The notes: generated by a model from the letters alone, not told the origin. Shown: positions 8,918 through 17,612, counted from the stretch's first letter. The stretch: 64,000 nucleotides of DNA from Acidobacteriaceae bacterium (GCA_035944135.1 DASZBM010000010.1:868001-932000), one strand, 5' to 3'. Numbers and translations are program-made.

Positions 8918-10047
8918 AGCTCGCCGGCGACGCTGCTCCCTTTGCCTCACCCAATCCGACAGTTGGCTGCGTTCTTATGCGGCCGGAGACGGCGACCGTT
9001 CTCGGCGAAGGCGCGCACTTCTATGACAACTTCGACCATGCTGAAATTGCTGCGCTGAAACAGGCGCGCGCGGCGGGTCATGATCTGCACGGAGCGACGG
9101 CCTACGTGACGCTGGAGCCTTGTGTTCATCATGGCCGCACGGGGCCGTGCTCGGATGCGCTGATTGCTGCGGGGATTACGCGGTGCGTTGTGGCGACGTT
9201 TGATCCGAACCCGCTGGTTCGAGGGAAGGGATTGGCGCGGCTGAGCGCGGCGGGCGTTGAAGTTGTGGTCCTTCCGGCGGACACGGAGTTTGCACAGCGC
9301 GCGCGACGATTGAACGATGCGTTTGCGTTTGCCATCCAGCATGAGCGGCCGTTCGTCACGCTGAAGGCTGCGTTATCGGTGGATGGGAAGATAGCGCCGG
9401 CGGCTGAGCAGCGGAGGGGTGTGGGGCCGGTGTGGCTGACGGGGCCGGCTGCGCGGGCGGATGTGCAGCGGCTGCGGCATGCGTCGGATGCGATTTTGAC
9501 GGGCATTGGAACGGTGCTGGCGGATGATCCGGAGCTGACGGACCGGACAGGGCTGCCGCGGCGACGGCCTCTGCTGCGCGTTGTGCTGGATCCCGAGTTG
9601 CGGATTCCGTTGCAGTCGAAGCTGGTGCGCTCGGCGGCGGAGCGGCGCAAAGACCTGCTGGTGATGTGCGATGAAGTGGCTTCTGAAGAGCGCGCGGCAG
9701 AACTGCGGGGATTGGGCGTAGAGATTCACCGGTTGCCACGCCGCGACGGACGGCTGGATTTGCGGGTCGCGCTGGATGTGTTGAACGAGCACCACATCAG
9801 GAGTGTGCTGACGGAGGCTGGAGCTGCGCTGAACGGGAGTTTGTTGCGCGAGGGGTTAGCCGACAGGCTGGTGCTTTATTTTGCGGAGCAGGAACTGGGT
9901 GCGTCGGGGCTGCCGTTTGCGGAGGGTACGTCGCCGTACCTGGTCCAGCAGCAGATGAGTGGAGTGGAACGCAGGACGTTTGCGAGTGCGATGAGCGAGG
10001 ATGTGCGGATCAGTGGGTATCTGCACGATCCGTGGGGTGGGATGTGA
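8872..10047 (+). CDS. ribD: Bifunctional riboflavin biosynthesis deaminase/reductase RibD
   Basis: A 391-residue enzyme for two steps from the GTP cyclohydrolase II product. The N-terminal cytidine-deaminase-like zinc domain carries HAE at residues 56-58 and PCVHHGRTGPC, with zinc cysteines 84 and 93. The reductase domain from about 150 begins RPFVTLKAALSVDGKIA and has the DAILTGIGTVLADDP and LTEAGAALNGSLL nucleotide-binding segments. The ATG at 8872 has GAGG at 8864-8867; the following DERGLRRALELA is the normal family start. Its 3' end overlaps the convergent phosphatase-fold gene by 38 bases. Confidence 0.95.
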   Translation: MRLLPADERGLRRALELAGDAAPFASPNPTVGCVLMRPETATVLGEGAHFYDNFDHAEIAALKQARAAGHDLHGATAYVTLEPCVHHGRTGPCSDALIAAGITRCVVATFDPNPLVRGKGLARLSAAGVEVVVLPADTEFAQRARRLNDAFAFAIQHERPFVTLKAALSVDGKIAPAAEQRRGVGPVWLTGPAARADVQRLRHASDAILTGIGTVLADDPELTDRTGLPRRRPLLRVVLDPELRIPLQSKLVRSAAERRKDLLVMCDEVASEERAAELRGLGVEIHRLPRRDGRLDLRVALDVLNEHHIRSVLTEAGAALNGSLLREGLADRLVLYFAEQELGASGLPFAEGTSPYLVQQQMSGVERRTFASAMSEDVRISGYLHDPWGGM

Positions 10048-10768
10048 GCGTGAAGTCGGCGACGAGCGGAAGGTGGTCGGAGGCGACGAGCGCGGTGGGC
10101 GTGCGGACGAGGTGGGATTCGATGAGCTCGAGGGGCGCTTCGTAGTAGCAGTGGTCGAGTGTGACGAGTGGGAGCAGGCCGGGGAAGGTTGCGGGCACTC
10201 GAAGCGTGTGGCGCGGGCTGAAGGTCTGAAAGCTGTTGCGTAGAAGGCGCGTGGTGAGGCCGCGGGTCCACTCGTTCAAGTCGCCGACGACGAGGCGCGG
10301 TGGTTTGAGCTCCGGGTGGCCAAGGATTTTTTCGCCGAGAAGAACGCGGGCCTGGCGGCGGCGTTCGTAGAGACCTGTGCCGAGGTGAACATTGAAGAGG
10401 TGCAGGAGATGTGGACCGAGCTCGATGTCGGTTTGAAGCGCGCCACGCTCTTCACGGCGTGAGGTGAGGTCGTGGTTGTGCGAGGTGCGGATGGGCAGGC
10501 GCGAGAGCGTGAGATTGCCGTAGGTGCCGCCGTGGAGCGGGCGATTGGCGCCGAAGCAGGGGATGTAGGCGGCCAGAGCGCGAGAGATTTCGCCGGCCTG
10601 GTCGTACAGACGAGTGCCGGGTGCGTTGACGACCTCCTGCAGGCAGAGGATGTCGGCGTCGAGGGGCTCGAGGACAGAGATGATGCGCGCGGGCGAGGTG
10701 CGGCCGTCGAGGCCGCGGCACTTGTGGATGTTGTAGGTGGCTATACGCAAGCGGGCGGAAGGCGTCAT
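10010..10768 (-). CDS. Endonuclease/exonuclease/phosphatase family protein
   Basis: A 252-residue DNase I-like fold protein. The motifs are ATYNIHKCRG (Asn13), LCLQEV (Glu45, metal ligand), the FNVHLGTG segment, VVGDLNEW and the terminal SDHLPLVADF. The start at 10768 is chosen because its ATG overlaps the stop of the upstream phospholipase D-like gene as ATGA, indicating translational coupling. Proteins of this kind next to PLD/cardiolipin-synthase genes are often phosphodiesterases acting on lipids or nucleic acids; the substrate here is unknown. The last 38 bases overlap ribD tail to tail. Confidence 0.88.
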   Translation of the reverse strand: MTPSARLRIATYNIHKCRGLDGRTSPARIISVLEPLDADILCLQEVVNAPGTRLYDQAGEISRALAAYIPCFGANRPLHGGTYGNLTLSRLPIRTSHNHDLTSRREERGALQTDIELGPHLLHLFNVHLGTGLYERRRQARVLLGEKILGHPELKPPRLVVGDLNEWTRGLTTRLLRNSFQTFSPRHTLRVPATFPGLLPLVTLDHCYYEAPLELIESHLVRTPTALVASDHLPLVADFTLTSHPTDRADTH

Positions 10769-12099
10769 TGCTGGCGTTCGAAGATCCATCCGAGGAGCTC
10801 CGGTGCGCGCTCGGTTACGGGACGGTGACGCCACTCGTCGAGTGTGATGCGGCGGCTGTCGAGGAGGTCGTGGGCGAAGTCGGCTTCCATGCGCTGAGCG
10901 AGCTTCGCGTCGCGGACGGCGAGGTTGACCTCGTCGTTCAGGCCGAAGGAGCGGTTATCGAAGTTGGTGGAGCCGACGACGGTACAGAGCTCGTCGATGA
11001 CGAGGATCTTGGCGTGAATCATGGCGGGTGAGTACTCGTAGACCTCGGCGCCGGACTTGAGCAGCGGACCATAGCCGCCGCGGCTGGTGCTGCGCGTGAG
11101 CATATGGTCGGACTTGTGGCCGGGGACGAGGATGCGGATCTTCACGTGGCGGTCTTCGATCGCGCGGCAGAGTTCGCGGGTGAGGCTCTTGTCGGGCAGG
11201 AAGTACGGCGTGGTGATGGTGATGGAGCGGCGCGCCGAGGCGAGCAGGAGCTGAAAGAGCACGCGGGCGCGCGTGGAGCCGCCGATGGTCGGGGTTGAGT
11301 TGACGACGAGTGCGGCGGTTGGATCGGGGCAGGAAATTTCGGGGAACCAGGCTTTGCCCGCGAGGAGTTCGCCGGTGACAGCCAGCCAGTTTTCGGCGAA
11401 GGTGGCCTGGAGGTTGGGAACGGCGCCGCCTTCGACGCGCAGCATGGTGTCGCGCCAGCGCGGATTTTTGCCGGCGCCCTTGTACCACTGATCGGCGATG
11501 CCGGCGCCGCCGATGAAGCCGACTTGGCCGTCGACGATGAGGAGCTCGCGGTGGGTGCGGTTGTCGAGCTGGAGTAGGCGATACCAGGTAGGTGCGTTGT
11601 AGAACGCGACGCGGCCGCGTGCGTCGAGAAGTGGCTGGAAATAGCGCTTGCTGACGCCGGCGCTGCCAAAGGAATCGAGGATTACGTTGACGCGAACGCC
11701 GGCGCGGGCGCGTTCGGTGAGTGCGTCGAGGTAGAGCTTGCCGATCTCGCTGCGCTGGAAGATGTAGGCTTCGAGGCTGACACTATGGCGGGCGTTGCGA
11801 ATGGCGTCGAGCGCAGCGGGATAGAAGACGGGACCGTTGGCGAGGACTTCGAAATGTCCAGTGCGGTTGACGGGCGCGTCCGCCATGGATTCCAGGAGTC
11901 GAAGGAAATCGTCGGAATCGTTGGTGGGAAGATCGTCGCGCCCGACGATCTCGTAACTGGGCGACGGGCCGAAGATTCCGGCAAGCATGTAGGCGGCGAT
12001 GAGGATAAGCGCGATGACACCGAAGGCGGCCACCCAGGTGGGAACGGTGACGGCCATGAGAAGAGCACAGATCACGACGGCCTCGCTGCAGGCATACAT
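10765..12099 (-). CDS. Phospholipase D / cardiolipin synthase-like membrane protein
   Basis: A 444-residue protein with a membrane anchor at about residues 14-45 and two PLD domains. The second HKD motif is canonical (HAKILVID, H362, K364, D369, followed by GSTNFDNRS). The first reads HRELLIVD, so glutamate 185 replaces the lysine normally two residues after His183, while Asp190 and the following GFIGG are kept. Cardiolipin synthases join two phosphatidyl units at the membrane; the altered first motif leaves exact chemistry open. It is co-transcribed with the phosphatase-fold gene through an ATGA overlap. The start codon lies within a hairpin (12097-12116). Confidence 0.85.
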   Translation of the reverse strand: MYACSEAVVICALLMAVTVPTWVAAFGVIALILIAAYMLAGIFGPSPSYEIVGRDDLPTNDSDDFLRLLESMADAPVNRTGHFEVLANGPVFYPAALDAIRNARHSVSLEAYIFQRSEIGKLYLDALTERARAGVRVNVILDSFGSAGVSKRYFQPLLDARGRVAFYNAPTWYRLLQLDNRTHRELLIVDGQVGFIGGAGIADQWYKGAGKNPRWRDTMLRVEGGAVPNLQATFAENWLAVTGELLAGKAWFPEISCPDPTAALVVNSTPTIGGSTRARVLFQLLLASARRSITITTPYFLPDKSLTRELCRAIEDRHVKIRILVPGHKSDHMLTRSTSRGGYGPLLKSGAEVYEYSPAMIHAKILVIDELCTVVGSTNFDNRSFGLNDEVNLAVRDAKLAQRMEADFAHDLLDSRRITLDEWRHRPVTERAPELLGWIFERQQ

Positions 12100-12116
12100 A
12101 CGCCCGGAGGCGTATG
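12097..12116 (-). promoter_or_regulatory. Hairpin that includes the PLD gene start codon
   Basis: On the minus strand CATACGCC, loop TCCG, GGCGTATG forms an 8-bp perfect stem; the last three bases are the ATG of the PLD-like gene. If that start is used, the stem would hide the codon. An alternative in-frame ATG lies at 12057. Confidence 0.4.
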
Positions 12117-12345
12117 CGATGAAGACAAGAGGTTTAGATGCGCCGTCAGGGGGAAGACGCTTTCTTGTCCGCTACATGACAGACAGTTGTGACTCGCGGG
12201 AGGTAAAACAACGTACCACGAAAGGTAAGTATCTCAGTGCGAAAGTTGCATGCGGTCTGTGTGGAAAAGGAGCAGAATACATTCTCACCAGCCCATGCCA
12301 GGAGCATCGCGCAGGCGAAAAGCGTTGAATGTCGGGAGAACTGAT

Positions 12346-12474
12346 ATGTCGCTTCTACAGAGGTTGATTTCCAGTTTGCAGCACCGGACGGAGAACCCGC
12401 CGAAGTATGACGAGAATCTTCGCGCCGAGGATGGATTCGTACGGCCGTCGAAGGGGTTCCTGCGGATTTATTGA
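12346..12474 (+). CDS. Possible small protein of 42 residues
   Basis: MSLLQRLISSLQHRTENPPK begins a short ORF with GGGAGAA about seven bases upstream of the ATG. The product has an amphipathic N-terminal helix and a charged tail ending GFLRIY. It sits in an otherwise gene-free stretch (12100-12630) divergent from the PLD gene. There is no homology support; the decent RBS and lack of a competing ORF are the only evidence. Confidence 0.4.
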   Translation: MSLLQRLISSLQHRTENPPKYDENLRAEDGFVRPSKGFLRIY

Positions 12475-12533
12475 GGAACGAGGGTCCGCCGGCTGAAGGC
12501 CGAAGCAGCGTTTCGCCGACGGGCATACTCGGG

Positions 12534-12581
12534 ATCCTTCGACTTCGTTCGGCGCTGAGTGCGCCGAACTCCGCTCAGGAT
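12534..12581. repeat. Intergenic palindromic repeat (ATCCTTCGACTTCG ... CTCAGGATGAC type)
   Basis: ATCCT (12534-12538) pairs with AGGAT (12577-12581), enclosing a perfect TTCGGCGC/GCGCCGAA stem (12548-12555/12561-12568) with loop TGAGT. Sequences of the form GATCCTTCGACTTCGCTCAGGATGAC are frequent intergenic repeats in acidobacterial genomes. Only one copy lies in this window. Confidence 0.6.
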
Positions 12582-12630
12582 GACGGCGAGTTGGATGTGA
12601 GTGATGAAAGTCGCTCCAGATGAGCTCGGG

Positions 12631-13629
12631 CTACTCGGTACGGCCGGGGCGGCTCATGAGCTCGCGGATTGCGTCACGCGGACTGCGATCCTTGTGGAGA
12701 ATGGCGTCCATCTGCTCGGTGATGGGCATTTCGACGGCGTAGCGTGCGGCGAGGCCCAGGGCGGCAGCGGTGGAGAGCACGCCTTCGGCTACTTTCCCAT
12801 TCAATGAGGCGAGAATTTCGGGGAGCTTGCGGCCGCGGCCGAGCTCGACGCCGACTGTGCGATTGCGCGACATGTTGCTGGAGCAGGTGAGGACGAGGTC
12901 GCCGATGCCGGATAGACCGGCCATGGTTTCGCGGCGGCCGCCGCAAGCGATTGACAAGCGCGTGATCTCGGCATTGCCCCGGGTGATGAGGGCGGCTGCG
13001 GCGTTGTGGCCGAGCTCCAGCCCGGCGACGACGCCCGCAGCAAGGGCGATGACGTTCTTGAGCGCGCCTCCGAGCTCCGTGCCGGCGAGGTCTTCGTTGC
13101 GATAGACGCGCAGGCTCGGGGAGGAGAAGTCGTTCTGCAGACGCGTGCCGACGGCCGGATCATCACAGGCAATCGAGAGTGCCGTGGGCATGGCCGCGGC
13201 GACTTCCTGCGCGAAGGATGGGCCGCCGATGACGGCGATGGTGTTATTGCCGTCGGTATGTTCGGTGATGACTTGCGACATGCGCAGGAAGGTTTTTTCT
13301 TCGATGCCCTTGGAGGCAGAGAGGAGAATCTGCGCGGGCGTGAGCTGCGGCGCGATCTGCTGCATGATGGATCGCAGCGCCTGCGAGGGAGTGACGCAGA
13401 GGATGATCTCGGCATCGTGGATGGAGTCCTGGAGTGAGGGCGTGACCTCGACGTCGGCGGGGATGATGTAGCCGGGAAGATAGCGGGCGTTCTCGCCGGT
13501 CTCGGAGAGATGGCGTGCGTGTTCGGGCGAGTGGGCCCAGAGGCAGAGCTGGTGGCCGCCGCGACGCGCGAGCGAGATGGCAAGCGCCGTACCCCAGGCT
13601 CCGGCGCCAAGGATGGCGATGCGGCTCAC
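12631..13629 (-). CDS. gpsA: Glycerol-3-phosphate dehydrogenase [NAD(P)+]
   Basis: A 332-residue cytosolic enzyme that reduces dihydroxyacetone phosphate to sn-glycerol-3-phosphate for phospholipid synthesis. The Rossmann motif GAGAWGTAL is at residues 8-16. The catalytic lysine region is GTELGGALKNVIALAAG and the substrate segment AGLSGIGDLVLTCSS. The start is a GTG at 13629 that overlaps the plsY stop as GTGA. Pairing plsY with gpsA puts the enzyme making glycerol-3-phosphate beside the acyltransferase that uses it. Confidence 0.96.
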   Translation of the reverse strand: MSRIAILGAGAWGTALAISLARRGGHQLCLWAHSPEHARHLSETGENARYLPGYIIPADVEVTPSLQDSIHDAEIILCVTPSQALRSIMQQIAPQLTPAQILLSASKGIEEKTFLRMSQVITEHTDGNNTIAVIGGPSFAQEVAAAMPTALSIACDDPAVGTRLQNDFSSPSLRVYRNEDLAGTELGGALKNVIALAAGVVAGLELGHNAAAALITRGNAEITRLSIACGGRRETMAGLSGIGDLVLTCSSNMSRNRTVGVELGRGRKLPEILASLNGKVAEGVLSTAAALGLAARYAVEMPITEQMDAILHKDRSPRDAIRELMSRPGRTE

Positions 13630-14276
13630 GCACGCACCTTCTTGTTTGGTTCAGAAGATGAGGATTTCTTGCTGCCGAAGCGGCTCTCCTTGCCTTCCAT
13701 CAGGCGAGCAATGTTGGCGTGGTGCTTGGCGATGACGAGCAGCGCGATGAAGATAACTCCGCCGACGAAAACCGGCGAGCGGTCGGGCATCCAGAGCAGA
13801 CAGAACACCGGCATCATGACCGCCGCGAGGATGCTGGCGAGCGAGACGTAGCGCGTGATCGCGAATACGACGATGAAGACGCCCAGCGCGCACAGTGCGG
13901 CGAGCGGGGCGAGTGCGATGAACACGCCGAGGGCGCTGGCGACTCCTTTGCCACCTTTGAAGCCGAGCCAGATGGGGAAGACGTGGCCGAGGACGGCAGC
14001 GATGCCGGCGGCAACTGCGAGGTCCGAGGGGAAGCCTGGTGTTCCGGGCGCGAAGTGCTGCGCGATTTTGACTGCGGCGAAGGCCTTCAGAAGATCGAGC
14101 AGCAGCGTGAGGATTCCGAGGCCTTTGGCTCCGGAGCGTGCGACGTTGGTTGCGCCGATGTTCCCGCTGCCGGTGGCGCGGATGTCTTCCTTGCGGAAGA
14201 TGCGAACGAGCAGATAGCCGAAGGGGATCGAGCCGAGGAGGTACGCGATGGCGAGAGTGAGTAGCCAGAGACGCAT
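13626..14276 (-). CDS. plsY: Glycerol-3-phosphate acyltransferase PlsY
   Basis: A 216-residue integral membrane enzyme that acylates glycerol-3-phosphate with acyl phosphate. Its three family motifs are present: GSIPFGYLL (residues 15-23), SGNIGATNVARSG (about 37-49) and GHVFPIWLGFKGGKGVA (about 101-117). Five hydrophobic segments alternate with these loops. A basic tail (FGSKKSSSSEPNKKVRA) follows the last segment. It is translationally coupled to gpsA downstream. Confidence 0.96.
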   Translation of the reverse strand: MRLWLLTLAIAYLLGSIPFGYLLVRIFRKEDIRATGSGNIGATNVARSGAKGLGILTLLLDLLKAFAAVKIAQHFAPGTPGFPSDLAVAAGIAAVLGHVFPIWLGFKGGKGVASALGVFIALAPLAALCALGVFIVVFAITRYVSLASILAAVMMPVFCLLWMPDRSPVFVGGVIFIALLVIAKHHANIARLMEGKESRFGSKKSSSSEPNKKVRA

Positions 14277-14328
14277 GGTGGATGAGGTGAGTGTAGCGAA
14301 ACCGATAGAGCTGCGTTGTGAATCGCGA

Positions 14329-15597
14329 TTATAAGAGCGTGCGGCGGATGAGCTCGAGAGCGTGTTGCGTGGACCAGAAGCGGATGCGGTCGCGATCGCC
14401 GAAGAGGTTGAGCTGCTTCACCTGCGTGTCTTCGCCGTCGGCGAAGCCAATGTAGACGAGGCCAACGGGTTTGCCCTCGTCGGGGCCTTCGCCGCCTCCG
14501 GGGCCGGCGAGGCCGGTGAGGCTGAGGCCGAGTGAGCACTCGGTCTTCTTGCGGATGCCTTCAGCGAGAGCGCGTGCAACTTCAGGGCTGACGGCGCCGT
14601 GCTTCTGGATGAGTTCGGGCGGGACGTCGCAGAGGTTCGTCTTCTGCTCGCTGGCGTAGACAACGGCGCCGCCGTGAAAGCTGCGTGAGGCATTTGGGAT
14701 CGCGGTGAGGCGTTGGGAGAGCAGGCCGCCGGTGACGCTCTCGGCAACCGCGAGCTTGAGGTCGCGCATGCCGAGCATGAGCAAGACGATCTCTTCAAGC
14801 GATTCGCCGTGCGAGGAGAAGATGTCGTCGCCCATCTCGTGCTCGATAAGCTCGGCGAGCGCGTTGACGCGGGCTTCGGCGGCCTCCTGCGTGGGTTTTG
14901 TGCAGGCGAAGTGTAGCTGGATTTCGCCGGAGCCGGCGAGGATGGTCGTCTCGACGTCGGTAAATTTCTGGTAGATGGGCGCGGTACGCGCGTCGACGGT
15001 GGACTCGGGGGTGAGCGCCATGCGAAGCACGCGTTTGGCGATGAAACGCGGCGGAAGTGAAGCGGCGAGGCGCGGGATGCACTCGTCGGTGAAGAGTGCC
15101 TTGAGTTCCTTGGGCGGACCGGGAAGGAGGATGACGATCTTGCGGTGCGGCTGGCCGTCCGCTCCGGGCCATGTTGTGTCGAGCCACTGGCCGGGTGCGC
15201 TGCCGTTGCGGTTCTGCAGGAGTTGGGCGCCGTCGATGACTTCAGCCTGCTTTTCGTTGTTGGGCGGCATGGGGATGCGGCGTTCGGCGAAACGCTTGTA
15301 GAGCGCGGCCATGGTGTCGGGATCTTTGTGGAGCTCGACACCGAGTGCGTCGGCGACACAGTTGCGCGTGATGTCGTCTTCGGTGGGGCCGAGGCCGCCG
15401 GAGGTGATGACGATGTCGGCGCGCGAGAGCGCGATGCGGACCGCGGAGGTGAGGTGGTCGCGGTTGTCGCCGATGACGGTCTTGAAGGCGACGGAGACGC
15501 CGAGGTCGTTCAATCCTCCGGTGAGGAAGAGGGAGTTGGTGTCGGTACGGTGCGGCGTCAGCATCTCGGAGCCGACAGCGATGATTTCAGCGATCAT
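14329..15597 (-). CDS. cinA: CinA family protein (competence/damage-inducible; nicotinamide-nucleotide amidase type)
   Basis: A 422-residue two-domain protein. The N-terminal MoaB/Mog-like (COG1058) domain starts MIAEIIAVGSEML and has DIVITSGGLGPTEDDITRN. The C-terminal CinA amidase domain (from about residue 255) has LAVAESVTGGLLSQRLT, GAVSPEVARALAEGIRKK and LTGLAGPGGG. Such proteins recycle pyridine nucleotides by hydrolysing ADP-ribose pyrophosphate and NMN. In some species they are induced with competence; comM is also in this window, about 14 kb away. It is probably a single-gene unit. Confidence 0.94.
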   Translation of the reverse strand: MIAEIIAVGSEMLTPHRTDTNSLFLTGGLNDLGVSVAFKTVIGDNRDHLTSAVRIALSRADIVITSGGLGPTEDDITRNCVADALGVELHKDPDTMAALYKRFAERRIPMPPNNEKQAEVIDGAQLLQNRNGSAPGQWLDTTWPGADGQPHRKIVILLPGPPKELKALFTDECIPRLAASLPPRFIAKRVLRMALTPESTVDARTAPIYQKFTDVETTILAGSGEIQLHFACTKPTQEAAEARVNALAELIEHEMGDDIFSSHGESLEEIVLLMLGMRDLKLAVAESVTGGLLSQRLTAIPNASRSFHGGAVVYASEQKTNLCDVPPELIQKHGAVSPEVARALAEGIRKKTECSLGLSLTGLAGPGGGEGPDEGKPVGLVYIGFADGEDTQVKQLNLFGDRDRIRFWSTQHALELIRRTLL

Positions 15598-15663
15598 GTG
15601 GTCTCGGACGGCAGGCAGGTGGAAGATTCAGGATATATGTTTGGCGGGAGTAGGCTGACCTGT

Positions 15664-16461
15664 ATGGCGACTCAGATGGAAAAGGCGAAGGCGTTTCGAG
15701 CGTTGCATGAGCGGAGCGAAGCATTCGTGATTCCGAATCCATGGGATGCGGGGACTGCGCGGTTACTGGCGCATCTGGGCTTTGATGCACTGGCGACGAC
15801 CAGCGCGGGGTATGCGTTTTCGATGGGCCTGAAGGATAGCGCGGTGGGCCGCGAGAGGATGATTGCGCACGTGGCGGCGATTGCGGAAGCAACAGAGCTG
15901 CCGGTGAGTGCCGATCTGGAGAATGGGTTCGGGCACGCACCGGAGATTGCGGCTGAGACGATCAGGATGGCTGCGGCGGCGGGAGCTGTAGGCGGATCGA
16001 TTGAGGATGCGACGGGAAGAGACGATGAGCCGGGCGGTGAGCCGGTTTACGAGAGAGCGCAGGCGGCGGAGCGCGTGCGTGCGGCGGTGGAGGCTGCGCG
16101 TGGGCTACCGTTTCCGTTTACGCTGACGGCGCGTGCGGAGAACTATCTGGTGGGAGGGCCGGATCTGAAGGACACGATCGAACGGCTGCAGGCGTACCAG
16201 GAGGCAGGCGCGGATGTGTTGTATGCGCCGGGGCTTCGCAGCAAAGAGGACATTGCGGTGGTGGTGCGCTCTGTGGACCGGCCGGTGAACGTGATTATGG
16301 GGCTGCAGGGCGTGGCGCTGACGGTCGCGGAATTATCTGCGATGGGGGTGAAGAGAATCAGCGTGGGGAGTGCGTTGTCGCGGGTGGCGCTGACGGCGTT
16401 TCTTAACGCGTCGCGTGAGATGCGGGAGCAGGGCACGTTCACGTTTGCGGAAAATGGGTGA
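15664..16461 (+). CDS. Isocitrate lyase/PEP mutase superfamily protein
   Basis: A 265-residue TIM-barrel enzyme. Landmarks are FVIPNPWDAGTARLLAHLGF, TTSAGYAFSMG, LPVSADLENGFG (metal-binding Asp and Glu), GGSIEDATG and LTARAENYLVG. This is the short oxaloacetate-decarboxylase/carboxyphosphonoenolpyruvate-mutase-like subgroup often annotated simply as isocitrate lyase/phosphoenolpyruvate mutase family. The substrate cannot be deduced. The frame is open far upstream (to 15145), opposite cinA, but the ATG at 15664 matches the family start; the upstream extension is a shadow. Confidence 0.9.
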   Translation: MATQMEKAKAFRALHERSEAFVIPNPWDAGTARLLAHLGFDALATTSAGYAFSMGLKDSAVGRERMIAHVAAIAEATELPVSADLENGFGHAPEIAAETIRMAAAAGAVGGSIEDATGRDDEPGGEPVYERAQAAERVRAAVEAARGLPFPFTLTARAENYLVGGPDLKDTIERLQAYQEAGADVLYAPGLRSKEDIAVVVRSVDRPVNVIMGLQGVALTVAELSAMGVKRISVGSALSRVALTAFLNASREMREQGTFTFAENG

Positions 16462-16511
16462 GTTATCGGGATATGAATGCGATGTTTGGGGATTAGGGTG
16501 TTTCCGCCATC

Positions 16512-17612
16512 TCATACCAGCGCCCTGCCGGTGATGTTGAGGTCGACATGGAAGAGCGTGGCGCCGGTGGCGAGCGCGGCGCAGCCGTCGTCGAGGAAGC
16601 AGAGACCGACGAGGTCGTTGCCGGCGATGAAGAGCTCGGCGTTGGAGGCATCGGGGGTGATGCGGATGATGCCGCGGCGGCCATGCAGCGAGGCGGCCAC
16701 GTAGATGTTGCCGGCGCTGTCCAGCGCGAGACCCTGCGGGCGGCCGAGGCCGGTATAGAAGATGCTGGTGTCGCCATTCGGCTCGATAGCGTAGATCGGC
16801 TGGTTGGAGCTGGTGCTGGGCGCGGTGACGAGGAGTGTGCCGTCGTCGCGGAAGGCGAGGTGGTAGGCGGCGACGGAGGGCTCGAGGGTGGCGAAGACGA
16901 AGACCTCGCCGGGATTGTGCGAGCCGTAAGGGCCGACCTTGAAGATGGTGCCGGAGCGGTCGCCGACGAAGAGGTTGCCGTCGCGATCGAACGCGATGCC
17001 GGTGGCGATGCCCATGCCTTCGGCGAAGGTGGAGATGTGGTCGCCTTCGGGCGAGATGCGGTAGACGGTGCCTTCGGCGCGCGAGCTTGCGTAGAGATAG
17101 CTGTCCGGGCCGAAGGCGAGCGCGGAGATGTTGAGGAGGTCGCGAGCAAATGGCCTGGCTTGTAGATCACGGCCGATGCGGACGATGGAGACGGGCGTGC
17201 GCTCGCCGCGTGGCCCGCTGATCATGGCGAAGAGATTGCCGTCGGCGTCTACTGCGGGATTGGAGACGAGGTGCAGCTCATCGGCCATGGGGACGCCGAT
17301 ATTCGCGTGCAGGACGTTGGAAGTGACGCCGTTGATGCGGAGCGTGAGATCACTCGCGATGGCGCCCTCTGGCACACGAAGCAGCGCACGATTGGGGCGC
17401 ACGAGATCGAAGTAGGCGGTTGTGTCGCCGAAGGCGGCGGCCGGAAGTTGGGGGAGCTGGGGTGCAAGCTGCGGGCCGTCGTTGGTCACGGGCAGCAGGT
17501 GCGAGCCGAGGATCTCGAAGCTGCCGCCGGGGATGGCGGCGCGCGGCATGAGGCTATCGAGGTGGGGAGCCTGAGGGTTGGAGTTTGGCCGGTTGGGGTG
17601 AAGCAGGCTCAT
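16512..17612 (-). CDS. NHL/SMP-30-type beta-propeller protein with N-terminal TIG-like domain
   Basis: The 366-residue protein begins with a segment like IPT/TIG domains (GGSFEILGSHLLP; DLTLRINGVTSNVLHANIGV). It then has about six propeller blades with the repeated pattern (G)xAxDxxGNLFVxD, for example GIAFDRDGNLFVGDRSGTIF and GLALDSAGNIYVAASLHGRR. No signal peptide is evident, which is odd for this class. A role as a lactonase-like enzyme or a binding scaffold is possible; metal ligands cannot be assigned with confidence. Confidence 0.82.
   Translation of the reverse strand: MSLLHPNRPNSNPQAPHLDSLMPRAAIPGGSFEILGSHLLPVTNDGPQLAPQLPQLPAAAFGDTTAYFDLVRPNRALLRVPEGAIASDLTLRINGVTSNVLHANIGVPMADELHLVSNPAVDADGNLFAMISGPRGERTPVSIVRIGRDLQARPFARDLLNISALAFGPDSYLYASSRAEGTVYRISPEGDHISTFAEGMGIATGIAFDRDGNLFVGDRSGTIFKVGPYGSHNPGEVFVFATLEPSVAAYHLAFRDDGTLLVTAPSTSSNQPIYAIEPNGDTSIFYTGLGRPQGLALDSAGNIYVAASLHGRRGIIRITPDASNAELFIAGNDLVGLCFLDDGCAALATGATLFHVDLNITGRALV

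Noticed and set aside
12146-12526. 126-codon minus-strand frame between the PLD-like gene and gpsA
   Set aside because: No RBS, no domain, and it overlaps a repeat; judged random.
15145-15663. N-terminal extension of the isocitrate-lyase-like frame
   Set aside because: The extension lies antisense to cinA and lacks domain sequence; the family start is at 15664.
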